The notes below the pieces were generated by a model, which searched no databases, had not been told where the DNA came from, and was given only the letters and a program-made list of their open reading frames with translations. From the NCBI RefSeq assembly GCF_900199635.1, contig NZ_LT962687.1:2852541-2916540 (forward strand): a DNA stretch of 64,000 bases, given 5' to 3'. Position 1 is the stretch's first letter. Each line of letters starts with the position of its first letter. Source of the stretch: Anaerotruncus massiliensis (ex Togo et al. 2026). Its GTDB lineage: Bacteria > Bacillota > Clostridia > Oscillospirales > Ruminococcaceae. This document shows positions 26,310-35,825 of this stretch, one piece after another. The translations under genes were made by a program, and so were the position numbers.

Positions 26310-27250
26310 CCGCACAGCCGAAAGGCCGCCTGCAAAGCGCCGGGGCGGTCGTGCCGCTCGCGGTGCTCGCCACCTTCCTGTGGGGCACGGCGTTCCCCTG
26401 CGTCAAGCTGGGGTACCGGCTCTTTGCGATCGAAAGCGGCGGGACCGCCTCCCAGATGCTCTTCGCGGGGACGCGGTTTTTGCTGGCGGGGACGCTGACC
26501 CTCGTGTTCGGCGCCGCGGCGGGCCGGCGCGCGCCGCTGCCCGCGCGGAGGAATTACGGCGGCGTCCTGCTGCTCGGGCTCGTGCAGACGACGGCGCAGT
26601 ACGTCTTCTTCTATGTCGGCCTCGCCAACACGACGGGCAGCCGCGGCTCGATCATCGACGCGTCCGCCGCCTTCATCGGCGTCATCCTCGCCCACTTTCT
26701 CTGCCGGGGGGACCGCATGACCCGCCGCAAGGCCCTCGGCTGTGCGGCCGGGTTCGCCGGGGTGGTCGTGCTCAACCTCGGCGGCGGGCTGGACGGGGCG
26801 TTCGCCTTTACCGGCGAGGGGTTCATGCTGCTGGCCGCCACCTCCTCCGCGCTCGGCGCGGTGGTGAGCGCGCGCGTCGCGCCCGGCAACGACCCGATGG
26901 CGGTCACCGGCTGGCAGCTGCTGGCCGGCGGCGGCGTGCTCTTCCTCATCGGCGCACTCGGCGGCGGGCGCATCCGCCCCACCGGCGGCGCGGCCTGGCT
27001 CCTGCTTTTCTATCTGGCGGCGCTCTCGGCGGTGGCCTTCACCATCTGGACGCTGCTGCTCAAATACCATTCGGTGGCGCGGGTGAGCATCTTCAACTCC
27101 CTCATCCCCGTCTTCGGCACCCTCTGTTCGGGGCTCTTCCTGGGCGAGGAGATCTGGAATGTCCGGAACCTCGCGGCGCTGCTGCTCGTCTGCGCGGGCA
27201 TCTGCATCGTGAACGGCGCGCCCGGCCCCGCATCCTCTGTGAAAGCGTGA
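26306..27250 (+). CDS. EamA/DMT-family transporter
   Basis: 314 residues, ten predicted membrane helices in two EamA repeats: the first begins LAVLATFLWGTAFPCVKLG and the second repeats after GEGFMLLAATSSALGA. Drug/metabolite exporters of this type often export amino acids. The start at 26306 overlaps the aldolase stop (ATGA). Followed by the D-aminoacylase after five bases. Confidence 0.9.
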   Translation: MTAQPKGRLQSAGAVVPLAVLATFLWGTAFPCVKLGYRLFAIESGGTASQMLFAGTRFLLAGTLTLVFGAAAGRRAPLPARRNYGGVLLLGLVQTTAQYVFFYVGLANTTGSRGSIIDASAAFIGVILAHFLCRGDRMTRRKALGCAAGFAGVVVLNLGGGLDGAFAFTGEGFMLLAATSSALGAVVSARVAPGNDPMAVTGWQLLAGGGVLFLIGALGGGRIRPTGGAAWLLLFYLAALSAVAFTIWTLLLKYHSVARVSIFNSLIPVFGTLCSGLFLGEEIWNVRNLAALLLVCAGICIVNGAPGPASSVKA

Positions 27251-27255
27251 AAGCC

Positions 27256-28851
27256 ATGTTCGACCTGCTCATCAAAAACGGAACCGTCGTCGACGGCAGC
27301 GGCGCGCCCGCCTTCCCGGCGGACGTGGCGGTGTCGGGCGGCGTGATATCGGCGGTGGCGCCGGGGATTTCCGCCCCGGCCGCGCGCACGGTCGACGCGT
27401 CGGGGCGGCTCGTCACCCCCGGCTTCATCGACATCCACCGGCACGCCGACCTGAACCTCTTTACCGAAGGCTTCGGCGCGCCCGAGCTGCGGCAGGGGCT
27501 CACGACGATCGTCAACGGCAACTGCGGGCTGTCGGCCGTGCCCTGCCCCGCCGCGCGGCGGGAGGAGATTCTGCATTTCCTTTCGCCGGTCGTGGGGGAC
27601 GCGGACGGCGCGCCCCGCTTCGGGGGCTTCGCGGAATACATGGCGCTGGCGGAGCGGGCGCCGCTCCCGCTGAACGTCGGCATGTGCGTCGGCAACGGAA
27701 CGGTGCGTGCCGCAGTGCGCGGCTACGGGGAGGGGCCGCTCTCCCCCGGCGAGCTCGCGGCCGCGCGGGACCTCCTGCGCGGTGCGCTTTCGGACGGCGC
27801 GCTCGGCGTGACGCTGGGCGTCGTCTACGCGCCGGAATACAACTACGACGCGGACGGCTTTGCCGAGGTGCTCTCCCCGATGCGGGAATTTCCCGTGCCG
27901 CTCGCCGCCCACGTCCGCGGGGAGGGGGACCTCCTCCACGAGTCGCTGCGCGAGGTCATCGGGATCGCGCGGCGGCTGGGGACGCCGCTGCACGTCAGCC
28001 ACCTCAAGTGCATCGGCAGGCGCAACTGGGGGCGCGGGGCGAAGCGCGCGCTGGAGATCCTCGAGGAGGCGCGCGCCCGCGGGCTGCGGGCGGACTGCGA
28101 CGTCTACCCCTACACCGCCGGGTCGACCCAGCTCCTCCAGATCCTCCCGCCCCACTTTCTTGAGGGGGGCGCGCCCGGCATCATCCGCCGCCTGCGGGAG
28201 CCCGCGCGCCGGGAGGAGCTGCGGGGGATTTTCGCGGGCCCGTCCGACCGATTTGAAAACCTCGTCTACCTGGTCGGGTGGGAGAATATCCGCTGCACCT
28301 CGATGCGCCGTCCCGAAAACCAGCCGTTCATCGGCAAATCGGTGGCGGAGATCGCCCGGAGGAGGGGGCAGGACCCCTGCGACTGCGCCTGCGACCTGCT
28401 GGCCGCCGAAGAGTGCGACGTCGCGATGATCGACTTCATCACCTCGGAGGAGGACGTCCGCACGATCCTGCGCTCTCCCATGAGCTCGGTGATCTCCGAT
28501 TCGGTCTACCCCTCGCGGGGGGTGCCCCATCCACGGCTCTACGGCGCCTTTCCCAAGGTGCTGATCGACTATGTGCGGGAGAGCCCGCTGCTGACGCTCG
28601 AGGAGGCGGTCCACAAGATGACCGCCAAGCCCGCCGGGGTCTACCGCCTCGGGAGCAAGGGCCTGCTGCGGGCGGGCTTTGACGCGGACATCAACGTTTT
28701 CTCCCTTGAAAACCTGAAAAACCCCGCCAGCTATGAGCACCCCGCGCAGTACGCGTCCGGCTTCGACTATGTGTTCGTGAACGGCCGGGCCGCCGTCGAC
28801 CACGACGAGCTGACCCGCGCGCCCGCGGGCAGGCTGCTGAGGCGGGCATGA
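27256..28851 (+). CDS. N-acyl-D-amino-acid deacylase (D-aminoacylase) family amidohydrolase
   Basis: 531 residues. Amidohydrolase fold with FDLLIKNGTVVDGSG, metal motif HRHADLN (His61, His63), NGNCGLS, later HVRGEGDLLHESL and HVSHLK, and IDFITSEEDVR. It cleaves N-acyl groups from D-amino acids or related amides. An alternative GTG start nine bases upstream overlaps the transporter stop. Genes 25272-29519 are tightly packed and appear to form one operon for amino-acid turnover. Confidence 0.88.
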   Translation: MFDLLIKNGTVVDGSGAPAFPADVAVSGGVISAVAPGISAPAARTVDASGRLVTPGFIDIHRHADLNLFTEGFGAPELRQGLTTIVNGNCGLSAVPCPAARREEILHFLSPVVGDADGAPRFGGFAEYMALAERAPLPLNVGMCVGNGTVRAAVRGYGEGPLSPGELAAARDLLRGALSDGALGVTLGVVYAPEYNYDADGFAEVLSPMREFPVPLAAHVRGEGDLLHESLREVIGIARRLGTPLHVSHLKCIGRRNWGRGAKRALEILEEARARGLRADCDVYPYTAGSTQLLQILPPHFLEGGAPGIIRRLREPARREELRGIFAGPSDRFENLVYLVGWENIRCTSMRRPENQPFIGKSVAEIARRRGQDPCDCACDLLAAEECDVAMIDFITSEEDVRTILRSPMSSVISDSVYPSRGVPHPRLYGAFPKVLIDYVRESPLLTLEEAVHKMTAKPAGVYRLGSKGLLRAGFDADINVFSLENLKNPASYEHPAQYASGFDYVFVNGRAAVDHDELTRAPAGRLLRRA

Positions 28852-29519
28852 GGGCGGCGCGGGAACAGCGGCCGCCGGCCCTGCCGGCGGAGCCGAAGCT
28901 GGAACGGGAGCTTTCGGAGGGCCTGCTCGAGGAGGAACCGGGAAGGTACGCCTCGGGGGAGGCAGACGCGGTGAGCGGGCTTCTCTTCCGCGGCGTTTTT
29001 CCGGGGCTCGACTTCGAGGAGGCGAGCTTCGAGGGCTGCGTCTTCGAGGGGATGCGGCTGACCGGGGCGGACCTCTCCAAAACGGGACTCACCGACCTGG
29101 TTTTCCGGCGGTGCGACCTCTCGAACGCCAGCTTCTCAAAGGCGGCGCTCACGCGGGTGCGGTTCGACGACTGCAAGCTCGTGGGCGCGGACTTCTCCGA
29201 GGGGGTGCTGCGGGACGTGCGCTTTTCCCGGTGCAGCCTGCGGTACGCGCAGTTTTTCCAGGCGGGGCTGCGCGCGGTGCGGTTCGAGGGGTGCGACCTC
29301 TCGGGCGCGGCGATGCAGGAGCTGAAGCTGCGGGACCTCACCCTTTCGGAATGTAAGCTCGCCGGGGCCGAGCTCTTCCACACGAAGCTCGCGGGGGTGG
29401 ACTTCACCACCTGCGAGACGGACGGGCTCGTCGTCGCGGCGGAGGACCTGCGGGGCGGCGTCTTTACCGCCGCGCAGGCGGTGGGGCTGGCAAGGCTGCT
29501 CGGCATCATCATCAAATAG
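28848..29519 (+). CDS. Pentapeptide-repeat protein
   Basis: 223 residues. From about residue 40 to 190, five-residue steps of the A(D/N/S)(L/F)xx type repeat (DLSKTG, DLSNASFSK, CKLVGADFSE, CDLSGAAMQ, CKLAGAEL), giving a right-handed quadrilateral beta-helix. Role unknown; some relatives mimic DNA and bind gyrase. The ATG overlaps the deacylase stop. It is followed 33 bp later by potA. Confidence 0.85.
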   Translation: MRAAREQRPPALPAEPKLERELSEGLLEEEPGRYASGEADAVSGLLFRGVFPGLDFEEASFEGCVFEGMRLTGADLSKTGLTDLVFRRCDLSNASFSKAALTRVRFDDCKLVGADFSEGVLRDVRFSRCSLRYAQFFQAGLRAVRFEGCDLSGAAMQELKLRDLTLSECKLAGAELFHTKLAGVDFTTCETDGLVVAAEDLRGGVFTAAQAVGLARLLGIIIK

Positions 29520-29552
29520 CGATATCTGCGGATACCATACAGGAGGAACAGC

Positions 29553-30644
29553 ATGGAGGACGTACTATTATCATTACAGGAGATCTGCAAGGCGTTTGGG
29601 GAGACCGAGGCGCTCGCGGGGGTCAGCCTCGATGTGCGCGAGGGGGAATTCCTGACGCTGCTCGGGCCCTCCGGCTGCGGCAAGACCACCACCCTGCGGA
29701 TCATCGCGGGGCTGGAAAGCCCCGACAGCGGCCGCGTGCTGCTGCGGGGGGAGGACATGACCGGCTGGGAGCCCAACCGCCGCCCGGTCAACACGGTGTT
29801 CCAGAGCTACGCGCTCTTCCCGCACATGAACGTGGCGAAAAACATCGGCTACGGCCTGCGGCTCAAAAAGACGCCCAAGGAGGAGATCCGCCGCCGGGTG
29901 GACGAGATGCTCGGCCTCGTGCAGCTTCCCGGCTTCGGCGGGCGGATGCCCAACCAGCTTTCGGGCGGGCAGCGGCAGCGGGTGGCGATCGCGCGCGCGA
30001 TCGTGAACGACCCGGCGGTGCTGCTGCTCGACGAGCCGCTCGGCGCGCTCGATTTGCAGCTGCGCCGCCAGATGCAGACCGAGCTCAAATCGCTGCAAAA
30101 GGATCTGGGCATCACCTTCATCTACATCACCCACGACCAGGAGGAGGCCCTCAACATGAGCGACCGGATCGGCATCATGAACGAGGGGCGCATCCTCCAG
30201 CTCGGCAAGCCGGACGAGATCTACGAGCGGCCCCAGACGCGGTTCGCCGCCGAGTTCATCGGGCAGAGCAACATCTTCACCGCCGAGGTCGCGGGGCGGG
30301 AGCCGAACGGCACGCTGACGCTGCTCTACGCGGGCGGCGTCGTCAAGGCGTGCGGCGAGGGGACGCCGGGCGAAAGGGTGACCCTTTCGGTGCGCACCGA
30401 GCGCATCCGGTTCGGCGAGGAATGCCGCTACGGGTTCGCGCTCACCGGCATTGTCCGGGCGCACAGCTATACCGGAGGCATGCTGCGCACGACCCTCGGG
30501 CTTTCCGACGGGCAGGAGCTGATCGTGAGCGGCATGGGCGGCGGGGGCGACCGCGCCGAGGTCGGCGAGACGGTGCACATCTACTGGAAGCCCGCCTGCG
30601 CCGCCATCGTGGAAAGGGGCGACCAGCATGAAGCGCGCGCGTAA
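29553..30644 (+). CDS. potA: Spermidine/putrescine ABC transporter ATPase
   Basis: 363 residues. Walker [11 protein letters not shown]-loop [13 protein letters not shown], signature LSGGQRQR, Walker [13 protein letters not shown], then a C-terminal TOBE regulatory domain ([11 protein letters not shown]). PotA energises polyamine uptake. Ends 17 bp inside potB. Polyamine specificity rests on the potBCD neighbours. Confidence 0.95.
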   Translation: MEDVLLSLQEICKAFGETEALAGVSLDVREGEFLTLLGPSGCGKTTTLRIIAGLESPDSGRVLLRGEDMTGWEPNRRPVNTVFQSYALFPHMNVAKNIGYGLRLKKTPKEEIRRRVDEMLGLVQLPGFGGRMPNQLSGGQRQRVAIARAIVNDPAVLLLDEPLGALDLQLRRQMQTELKSLQKDLGITFIYITHDQEEALNMSDRIGIMNEGRILQLGKPDEIYERPQTRFAAEFIGQSNIFTAEVAGREPNGTLTLLYAGGVVKACGEGTPGERVTLSVRTERIRFGEECRYGFALTGIVRAHSYTGGMLRTTLGLSDGQELIVSGMGGGGDRAEVGETVHIYWKPACAAIVERGDQHEARA

Positions 30645-31488
30645 GGGGCGCGGCTTTCCCGCCGCGGGCGTCCCGTTCCTCTTGTGGACGGCGTTTTTCG
30701 TCGCCATCCCGCTCATCTATATCCTTTGCATGAGCTTCATGAAGCGCGCGGCCACCTGGGGGGTCGTCGCCGAGTTTTCGCTCGGCAGCTACGCCAAGAT
30801 GCTCTCCCCCGCCTACCTGCGCGTCTTCGGGGAAAGCCTCTGGCTGTCGGTGCTCACCACCGGCTTTACGCTGCTGCTCGGCTATCCGTTCGCCTATTTC
30901 ACGGCGCAGCTCTCCCCCAAGCGGCGCTCCCTCGCGCTGCTGCTCGTCATCGTGCCCTTCTGGACCAACTCGCTCGTGCGCATCTACGGGTGGATGATCC
31001 TCCTGCGCAGCCAGGGGGTCGTCAACGCCCTGCTCATCGCGCTCGGCGTCATTGACACGCCGCTTAAACTCCTGTATAATTTTGGGGCCGTGCTGGTCGG
31101 CATGGTGTATGCCCTGCTGCCCTTCATGATCCTGTCCGTCTACAACTCGATCTCCAAGCTCGACCCGTCGCTCACCGAAGCGGCGCGCGATTTGGGCGCG
31201 GGCAAGTGGCGCGCCTTCTGGAGCGTCACCGTGCCGATGACCCGGGCGGGCATCATGGCCGGGTGCGTGCTCGTCTTCATCCCGTCGGTCGGGCTCTTCT
31301 TCATCTCCGACCTGCTCGGCGGCGCAAAGACGATGCTGCTTGGAAACCTCATCAAAAACGAACTGCTCACCGCCCGCAACTGGCCGATGGGCGCGGCGCT
31401 TTCGGTCGTCATGATGGCCGCCACCCTGCTGGTGATCGGCCTCTACCAGAAGCTGTCAGGTGAAAAGAGTCTGGAGGGGATCGTATGA
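30628..31488 (+). CDS. potB: Spermidine/putrescine ABC transporter permease
   Basis: 286 residues, six membrane helices. PotB-type N-terminus ([13 protein letters not shown]) and EAA loop [22 protein letters not shown]. Overlaps potA and potC, so the three are translationally coupled. Confidence 0.95.
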   Translation: MKRARKGRGFPAAGVPFLLWTAFFVAIPLIYILCMSFMKRAATWGVVAEFSLGSYAKMLSPAYLRVFGESLWLSVLTTGFTLLLGYPFAYFTAQLSPKRRSLALLLVIVPFWTNSLVRIYGWMILLRSQGVVNALLIALGVIDTPLKLLYNFGAVLVGMVYALLPFMILSVYNSISKLDPSLTEAARDLGAGKWRAFWSVTVPMTRAGIMAGCVLVFIPSVGLFFISDLLGGAKTMLLGNLIKNELLTARNWPMGAALSVVMMAATLLVIGLYQKLSGEKSLEGIV

Positions 31489-32264
31489 GGCGGCGGTCCA
31501 AAATCCCCGAAATCTATGTGACGCTCCTGCTCATTCTCATGTACCTGCCGATCCTGGTCGTCGTGGTCTACTCCTTCAACGACACCAAGCTCTTTAGCTG
31601 GGAGGGGTTCACCTTCTCCTGGTACCAAAAGCTGCTCCACAACCGAAACATCATTACAGCCTTCTTCAACAGCCTCGAGCTCGCGGCGCTCAGCAGCCTG
31701 TCCGCCTCGGTGCTCGGCACCGTCGGCGCGGTGGGCATCGCGGGCAGGCATTTCCGCGGCCGCGGCGCGCTCGAAAATCTTTCCCTCATCCCCATCATGG
31801 TCCCCGAGATCATTCTCGGCATGGCGTACCTCGCGTTTTTCTCCTTCCTGCGCCTGCCCTTCGGCATGCTGACGCTCGTGCTCGCGCACACCACCTTCTG
31901 CGTGCCGTACATCTTCATCAACGTCAAGGCGCGGCTCGCCGGGCTCGACCCCGCCATCGGAGAGGCCGCCCGCGACCTCGGCGCGTCCGCGCCGCGCGCC
32001 TTCTTTGACATCACCCTGCCGCTCATCGCACCTTCCATCCTGTCGGGCGCGCTGCTCGCCTTTGCCATGAGCATGGACGACGTGGTCATCAGCTTTTTTG
32101 CCACCGGCGCGCAGACGAGCACCCTTCCGCTGCAAATCTATTCGATGCTCAAGATGGGCGTCACCCCTGAAATCAATGCCCTGTGCACCCTCATGCTCGG
32201 CGCCGTGTTTCTGATCGTCGCCGTCGGGAGGCTTGTTTCCGCCCGGCGGCAGAGGCGCGCTTAG
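31485..32264 (+). CDS. potC: Spermidine/putrescine ABC transporter permease
   Basis: 259 residues. PotC-type start (YLPILVVVVYSFNDTKLFSWEGFTFSWY split around residue 35) and EAA loop [23 protein letters not shown]. It ends at the edge of the structured non-coding region. potD normally follows at once in Firmicutes but here lies 1061 bp away. Confidence 0.95.
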   Translation: MRRRSKIPEIYVTLLLILMYLPILVVVVYSFNDTKLFSWEGFTFSWYQKLLHNRNIITAFFNSLELAALSSLSASVLGTVGAVGIAGRHFRGRGALENLSLIPIMVPEIILGMAYLAFFSFLRLPFGMLTLVLAHTTFCVPYIFINVKARLAGLDPAIGEAARDLGASAPRAFFDITLPLIAPSILSGALLAFAMSMDDVVISFFATGAQTSTLPLQIYSMLKMGVTPEINALCTLMLGAVFLIVAVGRLVSARRQRRA

Positions 32265-32265
32265 G

Positions 32266-33222
32266 TGTGTCGCTCAGTGAGCGGCGGAGCTTGTCGGTGG
32301 ACGGCCGACGGCCGTTTTAGATATTCCGCCCCGGGGGGCGGAGGGCCTGTCGGTAGTCGACCGACGGTGGACCTTAGGTTCACCGCTCAGTGAGCGGTAT
32401 AGTTTGCCGGGTCCCGCCCCGGCAGGCGGCCCCATTTCTTGTACGGACAAGAAATGGGGGAAAGAAGCCGCAGGGGGCTGCGCCCCCTTGACCCCCGCGC
32501 CGCCTCCGGTTGGCCTGCGGCCAAAGTCGGCGGCGCCCTCTTCACGGATCAGCGAACGAGCTTACAGCATCCCGCCAGCCGCCGCGCCGCAGGCGCAATG
32601 CCTCTGCCCGAGAGTCTCCGGAACCGTACCAGAAGTGCGCCTGGGGAGGCACGGCCGCTTTTGCGTGGCGCGCAGTGCCCACGCGGAGGCGGAAAACTGC
32701 GCGGCTTCGCCGCGCACGCGCGCAGCGCGCGCGAACGCCCGTTCCGGGCGTTGTTTTCCGCCGGGTGTCCCCGGCGAGCCATCCGACAGCAGGATTGTTG
32801 GGTGCAGCGGTACCAGCCTTCTACTCGCGGCTGGCTGGACGTGAGCGGTGGGGGGATTCTCAAGGGGGGCGAGCTTTGCGCCCCGCTTCCTTACAAAAGA
32901 TTCCGCCGTAGGCGGCTCAAAGCGGGTTCCAAAGGGCCGGCGAGGCCCTTTGAGCGGCCGTCGCGCGTAGCGCGCTCCGGGCGTAGCCCGGGCAGGCCGC
33001 TTGAAGCCCCCCTTGAGCGCCCTTCTTCCGCCGACTTCTTGGGCGCGCAAGAAGTCGGCCCGCCTGCCGGGGCGGGACCCGGCGATCTATGCCGCCGAAG
33101 GCGGCTCCCCTAAAGCGCCCCAGAGGGGCGCGTAAAAGGCCCTCCGACCGCTGGGCGGAAAATCTAAAACTGCCGCGCGGCGGAACGCGCTCGTATTTCT
33201 TGCCGCTTGGAAAGCGGCAATT
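32266..33222. repeat. ~950-bp inverted-repeat element between potC and potD
   Basis: The left arm (about 32266-32490) and right arm (about 33003-33222) are homologous in inverted orientation. A 24-bp core is identical (32406-32429 versus 33060-33083, reverse complement). Further linkers match: GTTTTAGAT followed by TTCCGCCC (32314-32331; 33153-33170), CGGAGGGCC, TTAGG, and (T/C)ATAG. Between linkers both arms carry hairpins at the same places with different sequences: GTCGGT/ACCGAC versus GCGCCCC/GGGGCGC; CCGCTCA/TGAGCGG versus GCCGCC/GGCGGC; CCCCATTTCTTGT/ACAAGAAATGGGG versus GCCGACTTCTTG/CAAGAAGTCGGC. Open frames in the middle have no ribosome site and no recognisable protein. Confidence 0.85.
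32688..32762 (+). repeat. Three-hairpin dispersed element (family 1), copy 2
   Basis: Outer stem GGCGGAAAAC/GTTTTCCGCC; internal hairpins TGCGCGGC/GCCGCGCA, CGCGCG/CGCGCG and AACGCCC/GGGCGTT. Lies within the middle part of the potC-potD element. Confidence 0.85.
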
Positions 33223-33325
33223 CCCGCGATAGCCCCGCCGGGCGGCAAAATCAGAAGCCGATTCACCGCAAACGGCGGTTGCAATCATAGATCAGAGTGA
33301 ACAGAAAAGAAAGAAGGGACTTACC

Positions 33326-34360
33326 ATGCGGAAATGGACACGTGCGCTCGCGCTGCTGCTTGCGGCAGTGCTGGCGCTTTCGCTGGGCGCCTGCGGGAAA
33401 AAAGCGGATGAAAAGGTGCTCAACGTCTTCACCTGGGCGACCTACTTCCCCGACGATATCCTCGCGGAGTTTACCGAGCAGACGGGCATCAAGGTGAATT
33501 ACAGCACCTTTGAGTCGAACGAGGAGATGCTCATGAAGCTCGAATCGGGCGGCGAATACGACATCGTGCTCGCGAGCGATTACATCATCGATATCGCGCG
33601 GGGACAGGGCCTGCTGATGGAGCTCGACAAATCAAAAATCCCCAACTTCAAAAACATCAATCCGACCTACCAGAACACCTTCTTCGATCCGGATAACCAG
33701 TATGTCGTCCCCTATTCGGCGGGCGTGCCAATGATCATCTACAACCCTGCCATGACGGGCGGCGTGGAGATCAAGGGTTACGAAGACCTGTGGAATCCGG
33801 CGTTCGCAGACTCGGTCGTCGTGATGGACGACGCGCGCAACATCATCGGCATCACCCTCAAAACGATGGGCAAGAGCTTCAACGAGACCGACCCCGCCGT
33901 GCTGGAGCAGGCCAAGGAGAAGCTGATGACCCTGCGCCCGAACATCCGGGCGTTTGACTACAACACCCCCTACAACCTCATGATCTCGGGCGAGACGGCG
34001 GTCGGCTACATGTTCACCTCCCAGGTGATCACCGCCCTCAACGCGAATCCCGAGCTCAAGACGGTCTATCCCGCCGAGGGCGTCGGATTCGGCATCGACG
34101 CGGTCTTTATCCCCGCCAAGGCCCCCCACGCCGACAATGCGCACGCCTTCCTCGATTTCATCCTCGACGGCGAGCGTTCGGCGCGCATCACCGAGCAGAC
34201 CTTCTACGGGAGCTGCAACTCGGCTGCGACTCCCTATATCACCAATCCCCTGCTGGTCATCCCCGACGATGCGATCCGCAGCGGCGAGTCGATCAAAGAC
34301 GTCGGCGAGGAGGCCACCGCCCTCTTCAACGACATCTGGACGGAATTCAAGCAGAGCTGA
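33326..34360 (+). CDS. potD: Spermidine/putrescine-binding lipoprotein
   Basis: 344 residues. Signal peptide with lipobox LGAC (Cys23), then VLNVFTWATYFPDDILAEF, the conserved start of mature PotD, and ASDYIID plus SAGVPMIIYNP. Binds polyamines outside the membrane for PotABC. It follows the structured region; no strong promoter is seen between, so expression may depend on read-through or on a promoter within the element. Confidence 0.95.
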   Translation: MRKWTRALALLLAAVLALSLGACGKKADEKVLNVFTWATYFPDDILAEFTEQTGIKVNYSTFESNEEMLMKLESGGEYDIVLASDYIIDIARGQGLLMELDKSKIPNFKNINPTYQNTFFDPDNQYVVPYSAGVPMIIYNPAMTGGVEIKGYEDLWNPAFADSVVVMDDARNIIGITLKTMGKSFNETDPAVLEQAKEKLMTLRPNIRAFDYNTPYNLMISGETAVGYMFTSQVITALNANPELKTVYPAEGVGFGIDAVFIPAKAPHADNAHAFLDFILDGERSARITEQTFYGSCNSAATPYITNPLLVIPDDAIRSGESIKDVGEEATALFNDIWTEFKQS

Positions 34361-34370
34361 ACCCCCATAA

Positions 34371-34405
34371 AAAAGCGGCCGCCCTCCGGGCGGCCGCTTT
34401 TTCTT
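34371..34405. terminator. Bidirectional terminator after potD
   Basis: AAAAAGCGGCCGCCC / GGGCGGCCGCTTTTT with loop TCC, between potD and the convergent XRE gene. Confidence 0.93.
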
Positions 34406-34409
34406 TTAT

Positions 34410-34715
34410 TCAGCAGAGGACCTTGATCAAGGCAAGCAGGGCTTTTCGCTTTTCCGGGGCGAGGGCGTCCCAGCAGGACAGCAGCTCACGCTGCTCCCCG
34501 GTGAGGTCGGGCGGCAGGCTGTCCTCCGCGAGGAACTGGGAGACCGTCATCCCAAAGGCCCGGCAGATCGCTTCGAGCGTCGGGATGGTGGGGACGTTTC
34601 CCTTCCGGTAGAGCGAATTGATGGTGGACTGGCTGAGATGCGCCTGCTCCGCGAGATGGTTTTCACTCCAGCCGCGTTCCTCCTGCAGCCGGCGGATCTT
34701 CCCGAGGATGTCCAT
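34410..34715 (-). CDS. XRE-family helix-turn-helix regulator
   Basis: 101 residues. The Cro/C1-type HTH spans about 1-62 (IRRLQEERGWSENHLAEQAHLSQSTINSLYR, split at residue 20), followed by a short helical tail. Divergent from a 52-residue gene; the 120-bp gap holds a consensus promoter flanked by inverted repeats, so it probably represses the small gene. It resembles a minimal phage- or toxin-type switch but no toxin is recognised. Confidence 0.88.
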   Translation of the reverse strand: MDILGKIRRLQEERGWSENHLAEQAHLSQSTINSLYRKGNVPTIPTLEAICRAFGMTVSQFLAEDSLPPDLTGEQRELLSCWDALAPEKRKALLALIKVLC

Positions 34716-34739
34716 CCAACCCCTCCTTCTGTGCTTATG

Positions 34740-34799
34740 CGTTAATATTATTACGATTAGGCGTTGAAATCTTTAATAATTAGACGTATAATATTAACG
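34740..34799. promoter_or_regulatory. Promoter with flanking 11-bp inverted repeats (XRE operator)
   Basis: TTGAAA (34764-34769), 17-bp spacer, TATAAT (34787-34792) reading right. CGTTAATATTA (34740-34750) and TAATATTAACG (34789-34799) are perfect inverted copies; the second overlaps the -10. More CGTTAA-like half sites lie at 34805-34810. Likely binding sites of the divergent XRE protein. Confidence 0.7.
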
Positions 34800-34834
34800 A
34801 TCAGTCGTTAATGTGCACAGAGGGAGCGAACTTT

Positions 34835-34993
34835 ATGCCTGACTATAAGGAGTTGTATTTTTCCCTCGTTCGGAAAACGGCTGCCGCCGCCGACGCGCTG
34901 GAAATTCTGAGCCTGCTGGTCGGCGAACAGGCGGAGCACCTGAAAAAGGAACTGGAACGGATCGAAGAGCTCTTTCCGCCCGACGAAATGTAA
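34835..34993 (+). CDS. Small protein divergent to the XRE regulator
   Basis: 52 residues: MPDYKELYFSLVRKTAAAAD, then a Leu/Glu-rich helix and an acidic end. Short proteins starting MPxYKxxY are common in Clostridia near XRE genes and on mobile DNA; their function is unknown. The ATG follows AGGGAG; an upstream in-frame ATG at 34811 is also possible. It has its own promoter and terminator. Confidence 0.7.
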   Translation: MPDYKELYFSLVRKTAAAADALEILSLLVGEQAEHLKKELERIEELFPPDEM

Positions 34994-35021
34994 AGCGGCC
35001 GCCAGATGGCGGCCGCTTTGT
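34992..35021. terminator. Terminator between the small gene and exoA
   Basis: AAAGCGGCCGCC / GGCGGCCGCTTT around AGAT. Confidence 0.88.
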
Positions 35022-35035
35022 CGTTCCCTCGGAGA

Positions 35036-35791
35036 TTATTGGAAGAGGTCGAGCTCCACGGGGCAGTGGTCGCTGCCGAAGATTTCCGCGCGGATCCTGC
35101 TGTCGCGGATTTCGCCGCGCAGGCGTTCGGAGACGAGGAAATAGTCGATGCGCCAGCCCGCGTTGTTGGCGCGCGCGTGGTACATGTAGGACCACCAGGA
35201 ATAGGCGCCCACCGCGTCGGGGTAGAGGGCGCGGAAGCTGTCGACAAAGCCGCTGGCGAGCAGCTCGGTGAGCTTTTGGCGCTCCTCGTCGGTAAAGCCC
35301 GCGTTGCCCCGGTTGGGCTTGGGGTTTTTTAAGTCGATCTCCTCGTGCGCCACGTTGAGATCGCCGCAGATGACGACCGGTTTTTTCTCGTCGAGCGCCT
35401 TCACATAGGCGCGGAAGGCGACCTCCCACTCCATGCGGTAATCGAGCCGGGTCAGCTCCCGCTGGGCGTTGGGGGTGTAGACGGTGACGAGGTAGAAGTC
35501 CTCGAATTCGAGGGTGATGGCGCGGCCCTCGCCGTCGTGCTCGGGAAGCCCGATGCCGTAGGCCGTCGAGAGGGGCGGGATCCGGGTGAACACCGCCGTG
35601 CCGGAATAGCCCTTGCGCACCGCGCTGTTCCAGTACTGCTCGTAGCCGGGCAGGTCGAGGTCGGCCTGGCCGGGCTGCATCTTCGTCTCCTGCAGGCAGA
35701 AGACGTCCGCGTTTTCCGCGTTGAAAAAGTCGAGGAAGCCCTTGCCCAGGCAGGCGCGCAGGCCGTTGACGTTCCAGGAGATCAGTTTCAT
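35036..35791 (-). CDS. exoA: Exodeoxyribonuclease III / AP endonuclease
   Basis: 251 residues. [58 protein letters not shown] and GSDHCPVEL give all metal and catalytic residues of the ExoIII family. It cuts at abasic sites in base-excision repair. The start at 35791 is set by the conserved N-terminus and AAAGGA upstream; an earlier in-frame ATG (35854) is rejected. Confidence 0.95.
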   Translation of the reverse strand: MKLISWNVNGLRACLGKGFLDFFNAENADVFCLQETKMQPGQADLDLPGYEQYWNSAVRKGYSGTAVFTRIPPLSTAYGIGLPEHDGEGRAITLEFEDFYLVTVYTPNAQRELTRLDYRMEWEVAFRAYVKALDEKKPVVICGDLNVAHEEIDLKNPKPNRGNAGFTDEERQKLTELLASGFVDSFRALYPDAVGAYSWWSYMYHARANNAGWRIDYFLVSERLRGEIRDSRIRAEIFGSDHCPVELDLFQ

Positions 35792-35825
35792 ATGGCAAAG
35801 TCCTTTCGGGGGATTTCTTTCCCCC

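Noticed and set aside
32314-32331. GTTTTAGAT motif resembling the start of some type II CRISPR repeats
   Set aside because: Only two inverted copies, no spacers of equal length and no cas genes.
32404-33288. Open frames inside the potC-potD spacer
   Set aside because: They run through palindromes, lack ribosome sites and encode repetitive Arg/Pro-rich peptides.
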